DNA of 64,000 nt, from assembly GCA_016712505.1 (NCBI GenBank), contig JADJQY010000017.1:1-64000 (forward strand). The letters are read 5' to 3'. The translations under genes were made by a program, and so were the position numbers. The stretch is from Candidatus Eiseniibacteriota bacterium (GTDB lineage: Bacteria; Eisenbacteria; RBG-16-71-46; CAIMUX01). The notes beneath the pieces were generated by a model. It made no database searches, was not told where the DNA came from, and saw only the letters and a program-made list of their open reading frames with translations. Of the stretch, positions 1 through 8,049 are shown in pieces (position 1 is the stretch's first letter; each line of letters starts with the position of its first letter).

Positions 1-372
1 TCCAGAACCCCGCCGTTCAGCACGACCGGGGCGAGGTCGGTCTCGACGTGCGTGGCGGCGCTGGCCGAGGCCAAGGAGTGCGGGGGGAGCGATAGCGCCA
101 TGGCGCTCGTCCCCTCCGCGAGGTTCCAGACCCGCGCGATCAGCCCGGCGTCGATCCCCTCCTCGCTCGGCTTGAGCGACCAGAGAAGCACATCGTCGGA
201 CCCAAGCGTGAGAAGCGCGTACTGATCCTCGGGGAGCGGAGCGCCCACGCCGCCGGTCACGCGGGTCGCGACCAGCGGATTCTGGTGGGCCAGGGCGAAG
301 CGCATCGCTGACGCCTGGTCGTACGCCCCGTGGGCGGTCAAGGCGTAGCGATTCAGAAACGTGCTGTCGCCC
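1..372 (-). CDS. C-terminal part of GH38-like glycosidase (downstream of frameshift, runs off window)
   Basis: Reading the minus strand one frame over from the stop of the neighbouring fragment gives an uninterrupted frame from about 372 to base 1. It begins around GDSTFLNRYALTAHG and contains MRFALAHQNPLVATRV and LIARVWNLAEG. The stretch with HQNPL is typical of the beta-sandwich end of GH38 alpha-mannosidases. It is the missing tail of the gene that stops at 353: adding one base to the C5 run at 370-374 fuses the two frames. The true end lies outside the window. I treat it as part of one gene and not as a separate protein. Confidence 0.7.
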
Positions 373-2539
373 CCTGGTTCGGAATGCCGTAGCCGCCGAC
401 CCGGAACCCGGCCATCGCCCGGACCGACGGGGTGGTCGCATCGAGGGTCGACACCGTGCTGTTCCCGGCCTGAAAGAAGGCGCCATCCCAGTTCGAGAGG
501 GTCACCCCGCGGCTCGCCGTCGAGAGATCGACGAAGTGATTCATGGTCAGGAAGTCGGTCCGCGCGTTCTGGTCGGCATAGTCACCGCCGGCCGCGGCGC
601 GCGCCACCTGCGCGATCATCCCGACCTCTTCGTGTCGCATCGTCATGCCGGCCAGGTTGAAGCGCGAGAGGTAACCGACGTTGGTGTTGAAGTTCGCCGT
701 GATCCTCCCCTCGATCGCGATCTGATCGAGCCCTGCGGTCAGCGTGACCCGCGTCTGGTGCGGCGGCGAGCCCCCGGCGTTGACCAGCAGAGTCGTGCTG
801 ACCGGTCCGGCGTTCTCCACCACCACCGAACCGGAGCCATTGCCGAGATCGTGAATCGCCCCGCCCGCCTCGACCAGCTCTCGATCCCCGTCCTGGTGAT
901 CGAGCACGCTGGTGATCTGCCCGCGCGCGCCCAGGGTCACGCGGTAGATCCCGTTGTCGAACGAGGGGAGGGTCACGGTGGCGGACGGAGGAAAGCTCTG
1001 CCCGGCCCCGGGCCGCACCTCGTACACCCGGTAGCCGACCGACGGCACGTTCGAGGCGAGGATCCGAAGCCGCGGTTGCCCGTTCACCGTGACCGCCTGG
1101 CTCGGCACCTCGAGACCGCTCGTCACCTCGACGACGTGCACCGTGCCGGGCGTCGCCACCGCGAGATCGACCGCCTCGGTTCGGGGAAACGAAAGCGGAT
1201 TCCAGACCACGTGCCGCTCGGTCCCACCCGGCTGCGCCACCAGACCACCCAAGGCGACGAGCGCGTCCTGCAGCAGATCATCGACGTAGAGCGCGATGCG
1301 GGCGAGCTGATCGCGTTGAAACTGGATGCGCACGTTTTGCGGAACCACGCCGTCGCCCCCCCAGCAGTGCTCATAGAAGAGCCCCATGGCGAGGAAGGCC
1401 AGGTCACGCTCGGCTTCGCGGCCGGCGAGCAGATTCGGATCGTGGAGATCGACCAGCGTCTTGAGGCTCTCGGCCGTGCGGAGCGTCTCCACGCGCCGCT
1501 TCACGCCGGCGGTCACATCGGCCATCGCCGCGCAGAGCAGTTCCCACTCGTTTCCGAAGCTCCCCCCGAAGGTCGGGATCTCCGCGCCGTGGTGGCTCAG
1601 GAAGTCCTCGAAGAAGTCGACCTGATTCGAAACCACCACCCGGCGGTTCGGGTTCGAGAGTTGCTGCGCCGCCTGGATGAACAGATTCGTCGTGGAAGAG
1701 AGATCGTCCCAGCCATACCCAAAGGCCCCGTGCCTCGGCCAGACCCACCGCGCGTTATAGGCCGCGTTCGTCTCGCAGTAGTTGACGATTCCGAACGGGT
1801 CGCGCGCCTCGGCGTACCCCCCGATGCTCTGATTGCCGTTCAGGGCGGAGTTCCACTTGAGCGTGATCCCCTGCCCATCCGGTCCCTCGAAGCGGTAGAT
1901 CTCGCGCGGCCGGTCGGCGGCGTTGATCAGGGTGGCGCAGTCGCAGATCCCCTTCCAGGAATAGAGCACCCCCGATCCCGCCCACAGCGACGCCAGGCCT
2001 CCCTGCAGCACCTGGTTCTCCATCGGGTAGACGGTGGGAAAGGAGAGCCCGTGCGCGCGCTCCAGGCGCCCTGCGTAGTACATGTCGCGCAGCACCGCCT
2101 CGGTCGGCATCGCGCCGTAGAGGATGATCGCCGTGTTCTTCGGCATCGTGATCGTGCCGGCCCCGAGGTGCGAGACCAGGCGATCGAACTCCGCTTCCGA
2201 CCGGTTCTTCTCGTACTCCCAGATCCAGAGCGAGCCGTCGGTGTTGAACCGGCCCCGCTGATCCGGGGGATTCGCCGCCGTGGCCTCCGCCTGATCCATG
2301 TAGTAGTCGAGCATCTCGAGGAAGGCGGTGCGGTACTGGGTTCCATCTCCCGACCAGAAGTAGTCGGTGTGGTCATCGTTCGCAAGGTAGATCGTCTCCA
2401 GTCCGCAGGCGATCCGCGGCGCCATCAGCGCGCAGACCGCCGCGGCCAGCGTCCGGCGCAACATCGCCGACCCACGGCGCGCCCCGGCCGGTCTCGATCG
2501 AACGGCGTGACTCCGGGTAGAGCATTCCACGGTTGGCAT
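353..2539 (-). CDS. Secreted GH38-like alpha-mannosidase-family glycosidase, N-terminal part, frameshifted at the 3' end
   Basis: The protein has a signal-like hydrophobic stretch (LRRTLAAAVCALMAP, residues about 27-41). A catalytic-type region follows with DDHTDYFW near residues 55-62, which sits where GH38 enzymes have their metal-binding H-x-D motif, and YPMENQ near 171. After that come helical and beta-sandwich regions ending HFVDLSTASRG...GGYGIPNQG. The start at 2539 is chosen because GGGAG lies 6-8 bases upstream; an internal ATG at 2464 (MLRRT) is an alternative that gives a tidier signal peptide but has no clear ribosome site. GH38 enzymes remove alpha-mannose from glycans; the exact substrate is unknown. 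The frame ends early at 353 because one base appears to be missing from the C5 run at 370-374. Confidence 0.7.
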   Translation of the reverse strand: MPTVECSTRSHAVRSRPAGARRGSAMLRRTLAAAVCALMAPRIACGLETIYLANDDHTDYFWSGDGTQYRTAFLEMLDYYMDQAEATAANPPDQRGRFNTDGSLWIWEYEKNRSEAEFDRLVSHLGAGTITMPKNTAIILYGAMPTEAVLRDMYYAGRLERAHGLSFPTVYPMENQVLQGGLASLWAGSGVLYSWKGICDCATLINAADRPREIYRFEGPDGQGITLKWNSALNGNQSIGGYAEARDPFGIVNYCETNAAYNARWVWPRHGAFGYGWDDLSSTTNLFIQAAQQLSNPNRRVVVSNQVDFFEDFLSHHGAEIPTFGGSFGNEWELLCAAMADVTAGVKRRVETLRTAESLKTLVDLHDPNLLAGREAERDLAFLAMGLFYEHCWGGDGVVPQNVRIQFQRDQLARIALYVDDLLQDALVALGGLVAQPGGTERHVVWNPLSFPRTEAVDLAVATPGTVHVVEVTSGLEVPSQAVTVNGQPRLRILASNVPSVGYRVYEVRPGAGQSFPPSATVTLPSFDNGIYRVTLGARGQITSVLDHQDGDRELVEAGGAIHDLGNGSGSVVVENAGPVSTTLLVNAGGSPPHQTRVTLTAGLDQIAIEGRITANFNTNVGYLSRFNLAGMTMRHEEVGMIAQVARAAAGGDYADQNARTDFLTMNHFVDLSTASRGVTLSNWDGAFFQAGNSTVSTLDATTPSVRAMAGFRVGGYGIPNQGATARF

Positions 2540-2720
2540 CACGGTCTCCCAAATGCACTGCGCTCGACGGAAACCCACCGCTTCCGCCCGGTGTCGCCCG
2601 GCGACCATGATAGGAACTCGCAGCCCGGGGAGGCAAACGGCGCCGACCAAGGTCTCGAAGGACTCGACAACTAGCGAGGACTCCGCCGCGCCGCTCGGCT
2701 ACAACCGGGGTGGAGGTACC
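2540..2720. other. Divergent intergenic region
   Basis: This gap separates the minus-strand glycosidase from the plus-strand antitoxin. I see the two ribosome binding sites (GGGAG on minus near 2550; GGTGGAGG at 2709-2716 on plus) but no convincing promoter hexamers and no gene. Confidence 0.4.
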
Positions 2721-2909
2721 ATGAAAACGGCGAAGGACGAAGTCAGAGAACTACTCAACTGCCTTCCGGACGAAGCCTCGTTCGAGGACATCCAATACCA
2801 CATCTACGTACGGCAGAAGGTCCAGAAGGCACTGGACGCCGCGCGGGCGGGAGACGTGGTCTCCCCGGAAGACGTCCGGCGCCGACTTGCTCGATGGCTC
2901 GAGAAGTAG
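2721..2909 (+). CDS. Small type II antitoxin-like protein (62 aa)
   Basis: This short charged protein has the layout of antitoxins paired with RelE/ParE toxins: an N-terminal helix (KDEVRELLNCLPDEASFEDIQ), a central VRQKVQKALDAARAGDVVSPEDV segment, and an end of RRLARWLEK. The ATG at 2721 is chosen because GGTGGAGG precedes it by 4-5 bases; longer in-frame starts have no ribosome site. The next frame begins at 2894, inside the last codons, which is the overlap usual for antitoxin-toxin pairs. That partner is only a 28-codon stub, so the antitoxin appears to be an orphan. The exact family (RelB-like or another) is not certain. Confidence 0.65.
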   Translation: MKTAKDEVRELLNCLPDEASFEDIQYHIYVRQKVQKALDAARAGDVVSPEDVRRRLARWLEK

Positions 2910-2980
2910 TTTGGACGCAACCAGCCGCGGACGACCTGGAGGCCGCGGCGATCTACATCGCTCGGGACTCCCAAGCGTAG
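2894..2980 (+). pseudogene. Truncated RelE/ParE-type toxin remnant (28 codons)
   Basis: The frame starts at an ATG overlapping the antitoxin end and reads AREVVWTQPAADDLEAAA then IYIARDSQA before a TAG. This matches the first helix of ParE/RelE toxins (V-W-T-x-x-A-x-x-D-L-x-x-I-x-x-Y-I-A-x-D-S). The remaining 60-70 residues, with the RNase or gyrase-binding fold, are absent. The stop lies one base before the 3' end of the convergent Cys-rich gene, so the loss looks like a real deletion or rearrangement junction. Shifting frame does not recover more toxin. Confidence 0.6.
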
Positions 2981-2981
2981 A

Positions 2982-5504
2982 CTACCGAAACAACGCCTTC
3001 ACCTTGCCCCAACTCATCTTCTCGACCGGCACCGGCCCGATGCAGGGATTGGGGTCACAGTCGGTGCCGACCCCGAGGAACTCCCCGGCACATTCATCGG
3101 CCCGCGTGACCGTGCAGGTCTGGTCCGGCAGGCAGCAGGCGCCGAGGTCGCTGCCGCAGGACCGCACCCCCGCCGCGATGCCGAGGGCATGCACGTTGTT
3201 CCAGACCACGTTGACATCTTGCCAGCCGTCCGGCCCGAAGATCCCGGGGGCAAGACAGATCTTCGGACAACCAGCCGAGGCTGGGTTCAGATCGAAGGTG
3301 GTGAACCAACCGTAGTTCTCGCCCGGCCAGTTCGGCCAGTAGCCGATCCACCAGCGATCGGGCGTGCAGCACCCTTCGAGATCGATGGTGTGACGCGAGA
3401 CGCTCGGCCAGAGAGCCACCGGCCCCGGATCGACGTTGGCCCGCAGGCAGAGCACCTGGCCGGGGCAGCCATCCAGGTCCTCCCAGAGGTAGACATCCAT
3501 CCTCTGCCCCGCCTGGGTCCCGGTCTGGGTGAAGTCGAACACCGCCTGACAAACTTCGTACGCTCCCTCGTAGCACTCCGCCCAGGCGCCGTAGTACGGC
3601 TGCTGCACCGCGTCGGTGCGCACCGCGCCGCCATTCTCATAGGTGCCGTCCGCGCGTGCCAGGAGCGTGCCGCAGTTGCCCGCCGCACGATCCGGTGCGC
3701 CCCCCAGAAGGGCCGATCGGCTGGAGACGGACGCGATCATCTCCCCGTTCGAACCATCCAGCCGGACCGGCTCGGGAGAACCGCAGCCGATCGGGCCGAA
3801 GCAGTCGGTGGCAAGGCACGCGGTCAACGGACCGTGGTAGAGCCCCCCCTGCGCGATGCACTCGAGCTCCGTGACCTCGAGACAGGAACCGTCATCGAGG
3901 CAGCAGGCACCGTTCAGTTCGAGGCAGGGACTCGGCACGCAGTCACTCCCGTCCCCGAGCCATTCGCCTTGCAGGTCGGCACACTGTTCCGCCGTCAGCA
4001 CCAGACAGGTCTGATTGCCGAAGCAGCAGGCGCCCCCGGGCGGACAGGCGTCGGGAGCGCATTCGGTCTGGCCGGGATCGAAGACGCCGCTGAGCAACGC
4101 GCACTCTTGCGCGGTCAGCAGTTGGCACGAACCGTCGTTGAAGCAGCAGACCGCGGGCGGACAGGGGCACGGATCGCAGCCCCTCCCCCCGCCGAAGAAC
4201 GCCCCGCCGCCGTCGACGCACGAGACCTCCGCCTGCAGGATGCAGACTCCGTTCGAGAGACAGCAGGCTCCTGCGGGACAGGGGTACGGATCGCAGCCCG
4301 TGCCGTCACCGATGTAACTCCCGCCACCGATCTGGCAGGCCTCTTCGGTCGTGACCACGCACGCGCCGTTGCCGGAGCAGCACGCTCCCGTCGGGACGGC
4401 GATGCAGGGATTCGGATCACAGCTCGTGCCATCGCCCAGGTAGCTGTTCCCCCGGGACGCGCACTCACTCTCGGTCAGGGTGCGACACAGCCCCTGCGAT
4501 GTGCAGCACGCTCCGAACACCGGGGGCGGACAGGGACTCGGATCGCACGACAATCCCTCGCCCAGGAACTCACCGCCGTTGTCGAGGCACCAGGCCTCGG
4601 TCAAGAGGAAGCAGTAACCATCGCCAGTGCAGCAGGCACCCCAGAAGGCGGTGCAAGGATCGCCCTGGCAGAGCACTCCCGGAACGAAGTGCGCGTCGGA
4701 ATAGGTGGCACACTCCTCCTCGGTCAGGTTGATGCAATCGGTGTCGCGCAGGCAGCAGGCCCAGACCTCAACCGGACATGGGTTCGGATCACAGACCGTG
4801 TCGAACCCTTGAAACACGCCCCCTTGCATGATGCAATCGTTGATCGAGAGCCGCTGACAGACGCCGTGGCCGAAGCAACACGCTCCCCCCGGGGGGAGTT
4901 GCTCCGGACAGGCCCGCACGCCGTCGGTCGAGAAGCCCAGCGATCCCAGCGCCGCGATCTCGTCGAGCACCGCAGGATTCGCGTCATCGCCGAAGGCAGC
5001 TCCCTGGGTCGGATGCGGCGCAAGCGCGAACACCGCCGGGGTCGGCGCGTAGTAGTTGTAGCCCGAGAAGAAGTAGACCGGGGTCAGTAGCCCCGTCTGC
5101 GCCGTGTTCCAGGTGAGCGCGGTCCCGGTGCCGCTCCCCGGCCAGCCGGCCTCCGCCAGCTCGAAGTCGGCGCATGGCCCCGCATCGATCAGGGTCAGCT
5201 CCGGCGGGTAGCTGATGCCGAAGGTCACCCCGGCCAGCCGCGGCGCGCTCCCGGTCGGGAACGCCGCCACCACCCAGAAGGCGTGGACGCTCACCCCATC
5301 CACCCGCAGGTTGGCCGTCGCGCAGTCGCTCAGCCCCTGAGGCACACAGTCCGGAACTCCGGTCGACAGCGGATTCGGATCCGCGTGGACGATCAAGGTG
5401 CCCCCGGCATTCGGCCCCGCCGCGGCGGGCGGCACGACCAGCATCAGGAACACGACCCCGGTGGACGCGGCACGCAGCCGCTGGGCGATCCGTACACGGC
5501 TCAT
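2982..5504 (-). CDS. Secreted Cys-rich repeat protein with WG-K basic C-terminal tail
   Basis: The start at 5504 (MSRVRIAQ) has a strong GGGAGGGGA site upstream and yields a signal peptide (about residues 1-29, ending VVPPAAAG); the longer frame to 5594 does not. After an N-terminal domain of about 170 residues come nine tandem repeats of roughly 40 residues, each GACC-x4-C-x3-T-x3-C ... G-x-x-CDPNPC with six cysteines. A domain of about 180 residues follows (LDGSNGEMIAS ... WWIGYWPNW), then one more repeat, then the tail VEKMSWGKVKALFR. The even Cys spacing implies disulfide-bonded modules outside the cytoplasm. The same repeat and tail occur in the protein at 29365-31020. Function is unknown; a surface structural or binding role is inference. 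Confidence 0.75.
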   Translation of the reverse strand: MSRVRIAQRLRAASTGVVFLMLVVPPAAAGPNAGGTLIVHADPNPLSTGVPDCVPQGLSDCATANLRVDGVSVHAFWVVAAFPTGSAPRLAGVTFGISYPPELTLIDAGPCADFELAEAGWPGSGTGTALTWNTAQTGLLTPVYFFSGYNYYAPTPAVFALAPHPTQGAAFGDDANPAVLDEIAALGSLGFSTDGVRACPEQLPPGGACCFGHGVCQRLSINDCIMQGGVFQGFDTVCDPNPCPVEVWACCLRDTDCINLTEEECATYSDAHFVPGVLCQGDPCTAFWGACCTGDGYCFLLTEAWCLDNGGEFLGEGLSCDPSPCPPPVFGACCTSQGLCRTLTESECASRGNSYLGDGTSCDPNPCIAVPTGACCSGNGACVVTTEEACQIGGGSYIGDGTGCDPYPCPAGACCLSNGVCILQAEVSCVDGGGAFFGGGRGCDPCPCPPAVCCFNDGSCQLLTAQECALLSGVFDPGQTECAPDACPPGGACCFGNQTCLVLTAEQCADLQGEWLGDGSDCVPSPCLELNGACCLDDGSCLEVTELECIAQGGLYHGPLTACLATDCFGPIGCGSPEPVRLDGSNGEMIASVSSRSALLGGAPDRAAGNCGTLLARADGTYENGGAVRTDAVQQPYYGAWAECYEGAYEVCQAVFDFTQTGTQAGQRMDVYLWEDLDGCPGQVLCLRANVDPGPVALWPSVSRHTIDLEGCCTPDRWWIGYWPNWPGENYGWFTTFDLNPASAGCPKICLAPGIFGPDGWQDVNVVWNNVHALGIAAGVRSCGSDLGACCLPDQTCTVTRADECAGEFLGVGTDCDPNPCIGPVPVEKMSWGKVKALFR

Positions 5505-5602
5505 GGGACTCCCCTCCCGAAAGACCTCGCGATCGCGGGCTGGACTCGTCGCGGAAGGAGTATAGACCTCGCCTTTGGCCGGAGCACCGGCCAAACTGAC
5601 CC

Positions 5603-5637
5603 TTGAGAATTCTAAAGTACTAGTTTAGAATTCTCAA
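5603..5637. promoter_or_regulatory. Perfect 14-bp inverted repeat before the DUF4143 ATPase
   Basis: The arms TTGAGAATTCTAAA (5603-5616) and TTTAGAATTCTCAA (5624-5637) are exact reverse complements around a 7-base spacer. Each arm also contains the palindrome AGAATTCT. The right arm ends two bases before the ATG at 5640, so binding or RNA folding here would act directly on expression of the ATPase. It is strikingly AT-rich for this genome. It could be an operator or a translation-blocking hairpin. Confidence 0.7.
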
Positions 5638-5639
5638 CG

Positions 5640-6818
5640 ATGCGTTCCCTTCAACGAGATCTCGCCCGCGCGCTCGAGCGAGCAGCGAAGGCCTTCCCGG
5701 CGGTGGTGCTGAGTGGGCCGCGACGATCGGGAAAGACGTGGCTTCTCCGCCACCTCTTTCCCAAGGGCAGCTACGTCCTGCTCGAGGACCCGGACGTGGT
5801 GACCCGATTTCGTGCCGACCCACAGCGGTTCCTGGATGAGCTACCCACACCCGCTATCCTGGACGAGATTCAGAATGTGCCCGAGGCCTTCGCCTATGTA
5901 CGCAGCCGGATCGACCGGCGCCCACGCCGGACCGGGCAGTACTTCCTCACCGGATCCCAGGACGCCCCGCTCATGCGCGGCGTCACCGAGTCGATGGCCG
6001 GTCGCGCCGCAGTATTCCAGCTGTTGCCCTTTTCGGCCCGCGAGTCGAAGCGGGGCAACCCACACGTAGGAGGGTTCCCCGAGGTGATCGCGCGACCGAG
6101 GTCGGCCGCGCTCTGGTTTTCGTCCTACGTCCAGACCTATCTGGAACGGGACGTGCGCGCGGTGACCGCGGTGCGCGACCTCTCCACCTTTCGGCGATTC
6201 CTCGGGCTGGTTGCCGCGCGACACGGTCAGACCCTGAATCGCTCCGACCTCGCCGCCCCGCTTGGCGTCACGATCCCCACCGTCTCGCAGTGGCTCTCGA
6301 TCCTGGAGACCACCGCCCAGGTCCTGATCGTGCCCCCCTACTTCGAGAACTTCGGCAAGCGTCTGGTCAAGTCGCCCAAGATCTATCTGGCCGACTCCGG
6401 GCTGGCCTGTCACCTGCTTGGAATCGCGAACCAAGCCGAACTACGGCGATCCCCGTTCCTCGGCCCGATCTTCGAGGGATTCGTCGCCTCGGAGATTGCC
6501 AAGAGCCAGGCGAATCGCGGCGCACGGCGCGAGTTGTACTACTTTCGCGATCATCAGGGTCTCGAAGTCGACTTCGTCGTACCTGCACCGCGCGATGGGT
6601 TGCGCCTGATCGAGTGCAAGGCAACCCGAACCCCTCTGCCCGGAATGACCAGTTCGCTTCACCAACTGCACGCCGCGGCACGGGCGGCCTTCCCCCGAAA
6701 ACGGCTCGAACTCCTCCTCGTCCACGATCCTGGCGCGCGCGCTTCGGAGGCACGCACCGCCATCTCCCCCGGAGTGCGCGCGTTGGCCTGGCCCGATTTC
6801 ACCCGGGAGCTGGAGTAG
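5640..6818 (+). CDS. AAA_14/DUF4143-family ATPase
   Basis: The N-terminal P-loop domain has Walker A GPRRSGKT (residues 26-33), a Walker B-like ILDEIQN near 73-79 and the sensor-like FLTGSQDAPLM. The C-terminal DUF4143 region ends with LEVDFVV ... RLIECKAT, a D-then-E-x-K arrangement like PD-(D/E)xK nuclease folds. The family is widespread and often mobile; its cellular role is poorly known and sometimes linked to toxin-antitoxin-like or defence behaviour. The length of 392 residues is normal. No Shine-Dalgarno is visible because the palindrome occupies that place. The gene stands alone between unrelated neighbours. Confidence 0.85.
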   Translation: MRSLQRDLARALERAAKAFPAVVLSGPRRSGKTWLLRHLFPKGSYVLLEDPDVVTRFRADPQRFLDELPTPAILDEIQNVPEAFAYVRSRIDRRPRRTGQYFLTGSQDAPLMRGVTESMAGRAAVFQLLPFSARESKRGNPHVGGFPEVIARPRSAALWFSSYVQTYLERDVRAVTAVRDLSTFRRFLGLVAARHGQTLNRSDLAAPLGVTIPTVSQWLSILETTAQVLIVPPYFENFGKRLVKSPKIYLADSGLACHLLGIANQAELRRSPFLGPIFEGFVASEIAKSQANRGARRELYYFRDHQGLEVDFVVPAPRDGLRLIECKATRTPLPGMTSSLHQLHAAARAAFPRKRLELLLVHDPGARASEARTAISPGVRALAWPDFTRELE

Positions 6819-7257
6819 TCAAGGTCGCCGTCTCCGCCCGAATGGGTGGACCCTGAGCTTCGACCGGCCGGCCAGGTGCCAGGGCACGCGGCCGCCAGAC
6901 GATCATCTGGCAGCAGCCCCGATTTGCCTTGACGGGCTGCGGGCCCCTCGATACGCTCCCGGCGATCTTCCGTGCGGTCGAGGTCGAAGCCGGGTCATCG
7001 ATAGGGTCGGCTCGGCTCCGGCAGCAGGGAGGATCGGGAACAGCGCGTCGATTGGGCTCGGGGCCGCCCAGCGTCGCACCTTGGCAACCGGCCGATTCGT
7101 GTGTTACCCCGAACCGACACGATCGAGACGTCCAACCACATCTCGACATCGGTTGTCCGGTCACGGCCTTCCAGCCAGGGCGAGCGATCTTGGGCAATCC
7201 CGATGTCGATCAAGCGACATAGACGACGAATGTGATCCGAAGCGCGAAGGAGTGTCT
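6819..7257. other. Intergenic region of about 440 bases, no gene seen
   Basis: No frame here has coding character. The only clear element is the ribosome site GAAGGAG just before the ATG at 7258. Its length would allow a promoter or small RNA, but I cannot point to one. Confidence 0.4.
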
Positions 7258-7972
7258 ATGCGATTCAATTCTTTCCTGCTCGTGGCGTGCCTGTTCGGCG
7301 CGTTTCTTGCCCCCCCCCCAAGCGGCTCTCGCGGTCCCGAACTGTAGCCAGATCGGAACGGAAGTCGGCTGTGCTCCCTTTCCCGGGTGCAGCTCTGCGT
7401 TCCAGTGGCGCGGATCCTGTTCCACCGGAAATCGTGAGTGGCGCTGCGTGTGGACGCCGCTCGCACCGGAGGGTTGTGAGGGCGGGTTCGGCGCCTGGGA
7501 GCCATGCAACTGCGAGGGATCCGGGGGTGGATGCGATTGTCTGCTCGAGGGCACGCCGATCACCCTGGTGGATGGATCCAAGGTGAGCGTGGAGATGATC
7601 CAGGTGGGTGACCAGGTCTTGTCCTACGACGAAGAGGCCGCCCAGCTACGGGGTGGCGAGGTGGTACGGGTGCACGCACCATACAAGGTGGGTCACTACT
7701 TGATCATCAATGATCGGCTACGCGTTACCGAGAATCACCCGATTCTCGTGCGGGGTGCATGGACCGGCGCCGGCGATCTCCGTCCAGGCGACATGCTCAC
7801 CGCCGCTGACGGCACCGACGAGATCGTTCGCACGATTCGGCGGGTGAACCAGCCGACCTACGTCTACAACTTCCAAGTGAGCACCGGCACCTACGTCGCA
7901 GCCGGACTGATCGTTCACAACAAGGAAGATTGCGAGGAGTACACCCAGTACTGTCCGACTTGCGGCGATTGA
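7258..7972 (+). CDS. Secreted Cys-rich protein with C-terminal Hint (intein-like) domain; frame broken at C10 tract
   Basis: Translation from the ATG at 7258 (GAAGGAG upstream) gives a signal peptide, MRFNSFLLVACLFGAFLAPP. With one C removed from the run at 7310-7319 it continues QAALA-VPNCSQIG, a good AxA cleavage site; as written it stops at 7347. The mature part is Cys-rich. A compact Hint domain of about 128 residues then begins at the Cys of CLLEGTPITLVDG (codon 7538), has VTENHPILVRG as block B, and ends LIVHN (Asn codon 7919). The next residue is Lys, not Cys/Ser/Thr, as in bacterial intein-like domains that cleave and do not splice. Only 16 residues follow, containing CPTCGD. No homing endonuclease is present. 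Cleavage releasing the tail is inference. Confidence 0.75.
7310..7319. repeat. C10 homopolymer inside the signal-peptide codons
   Basis: Ten consecutive C bases lie within the signal-peptide coding part of the Hint gene. Nine (or twelve) would keep the gene in frame; ten do not. Such tracts are slippage-prone in cells and also a common place for base-calling error. Confidence 0.9.
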
Positions 7973-7990
7973 TCAGGTAGACGCTGGCTT

Positions 7991-8024
7991 CGAGGGCGGT
8001 CTTGCATTTGTGAGATCGCCCTCG
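7991..8024. terminator. Hairpin after the Hint gene (weak terminator candidate)
   Basis: CGAGGGCG (7991-7998) pairs with CGCCCTCG (8017-8024) and the stem can extend inward by about five weaker pairs. There is no U-run after it, so it may be an mRNA-stabilising or attenuating hairpin between the Hint gene and the lipoprotein gene. Confidence 0.35.
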
Positions 8025-8049
8025 CCCGCTACTCACTTGGAGGCACCTG

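Noticed and set aside
3880..4900. Repeated GTTCGGATCACAG-like DNA words
   Set aside because: They encode CDPNPC in the other Cys-rich protein; not a separate element.
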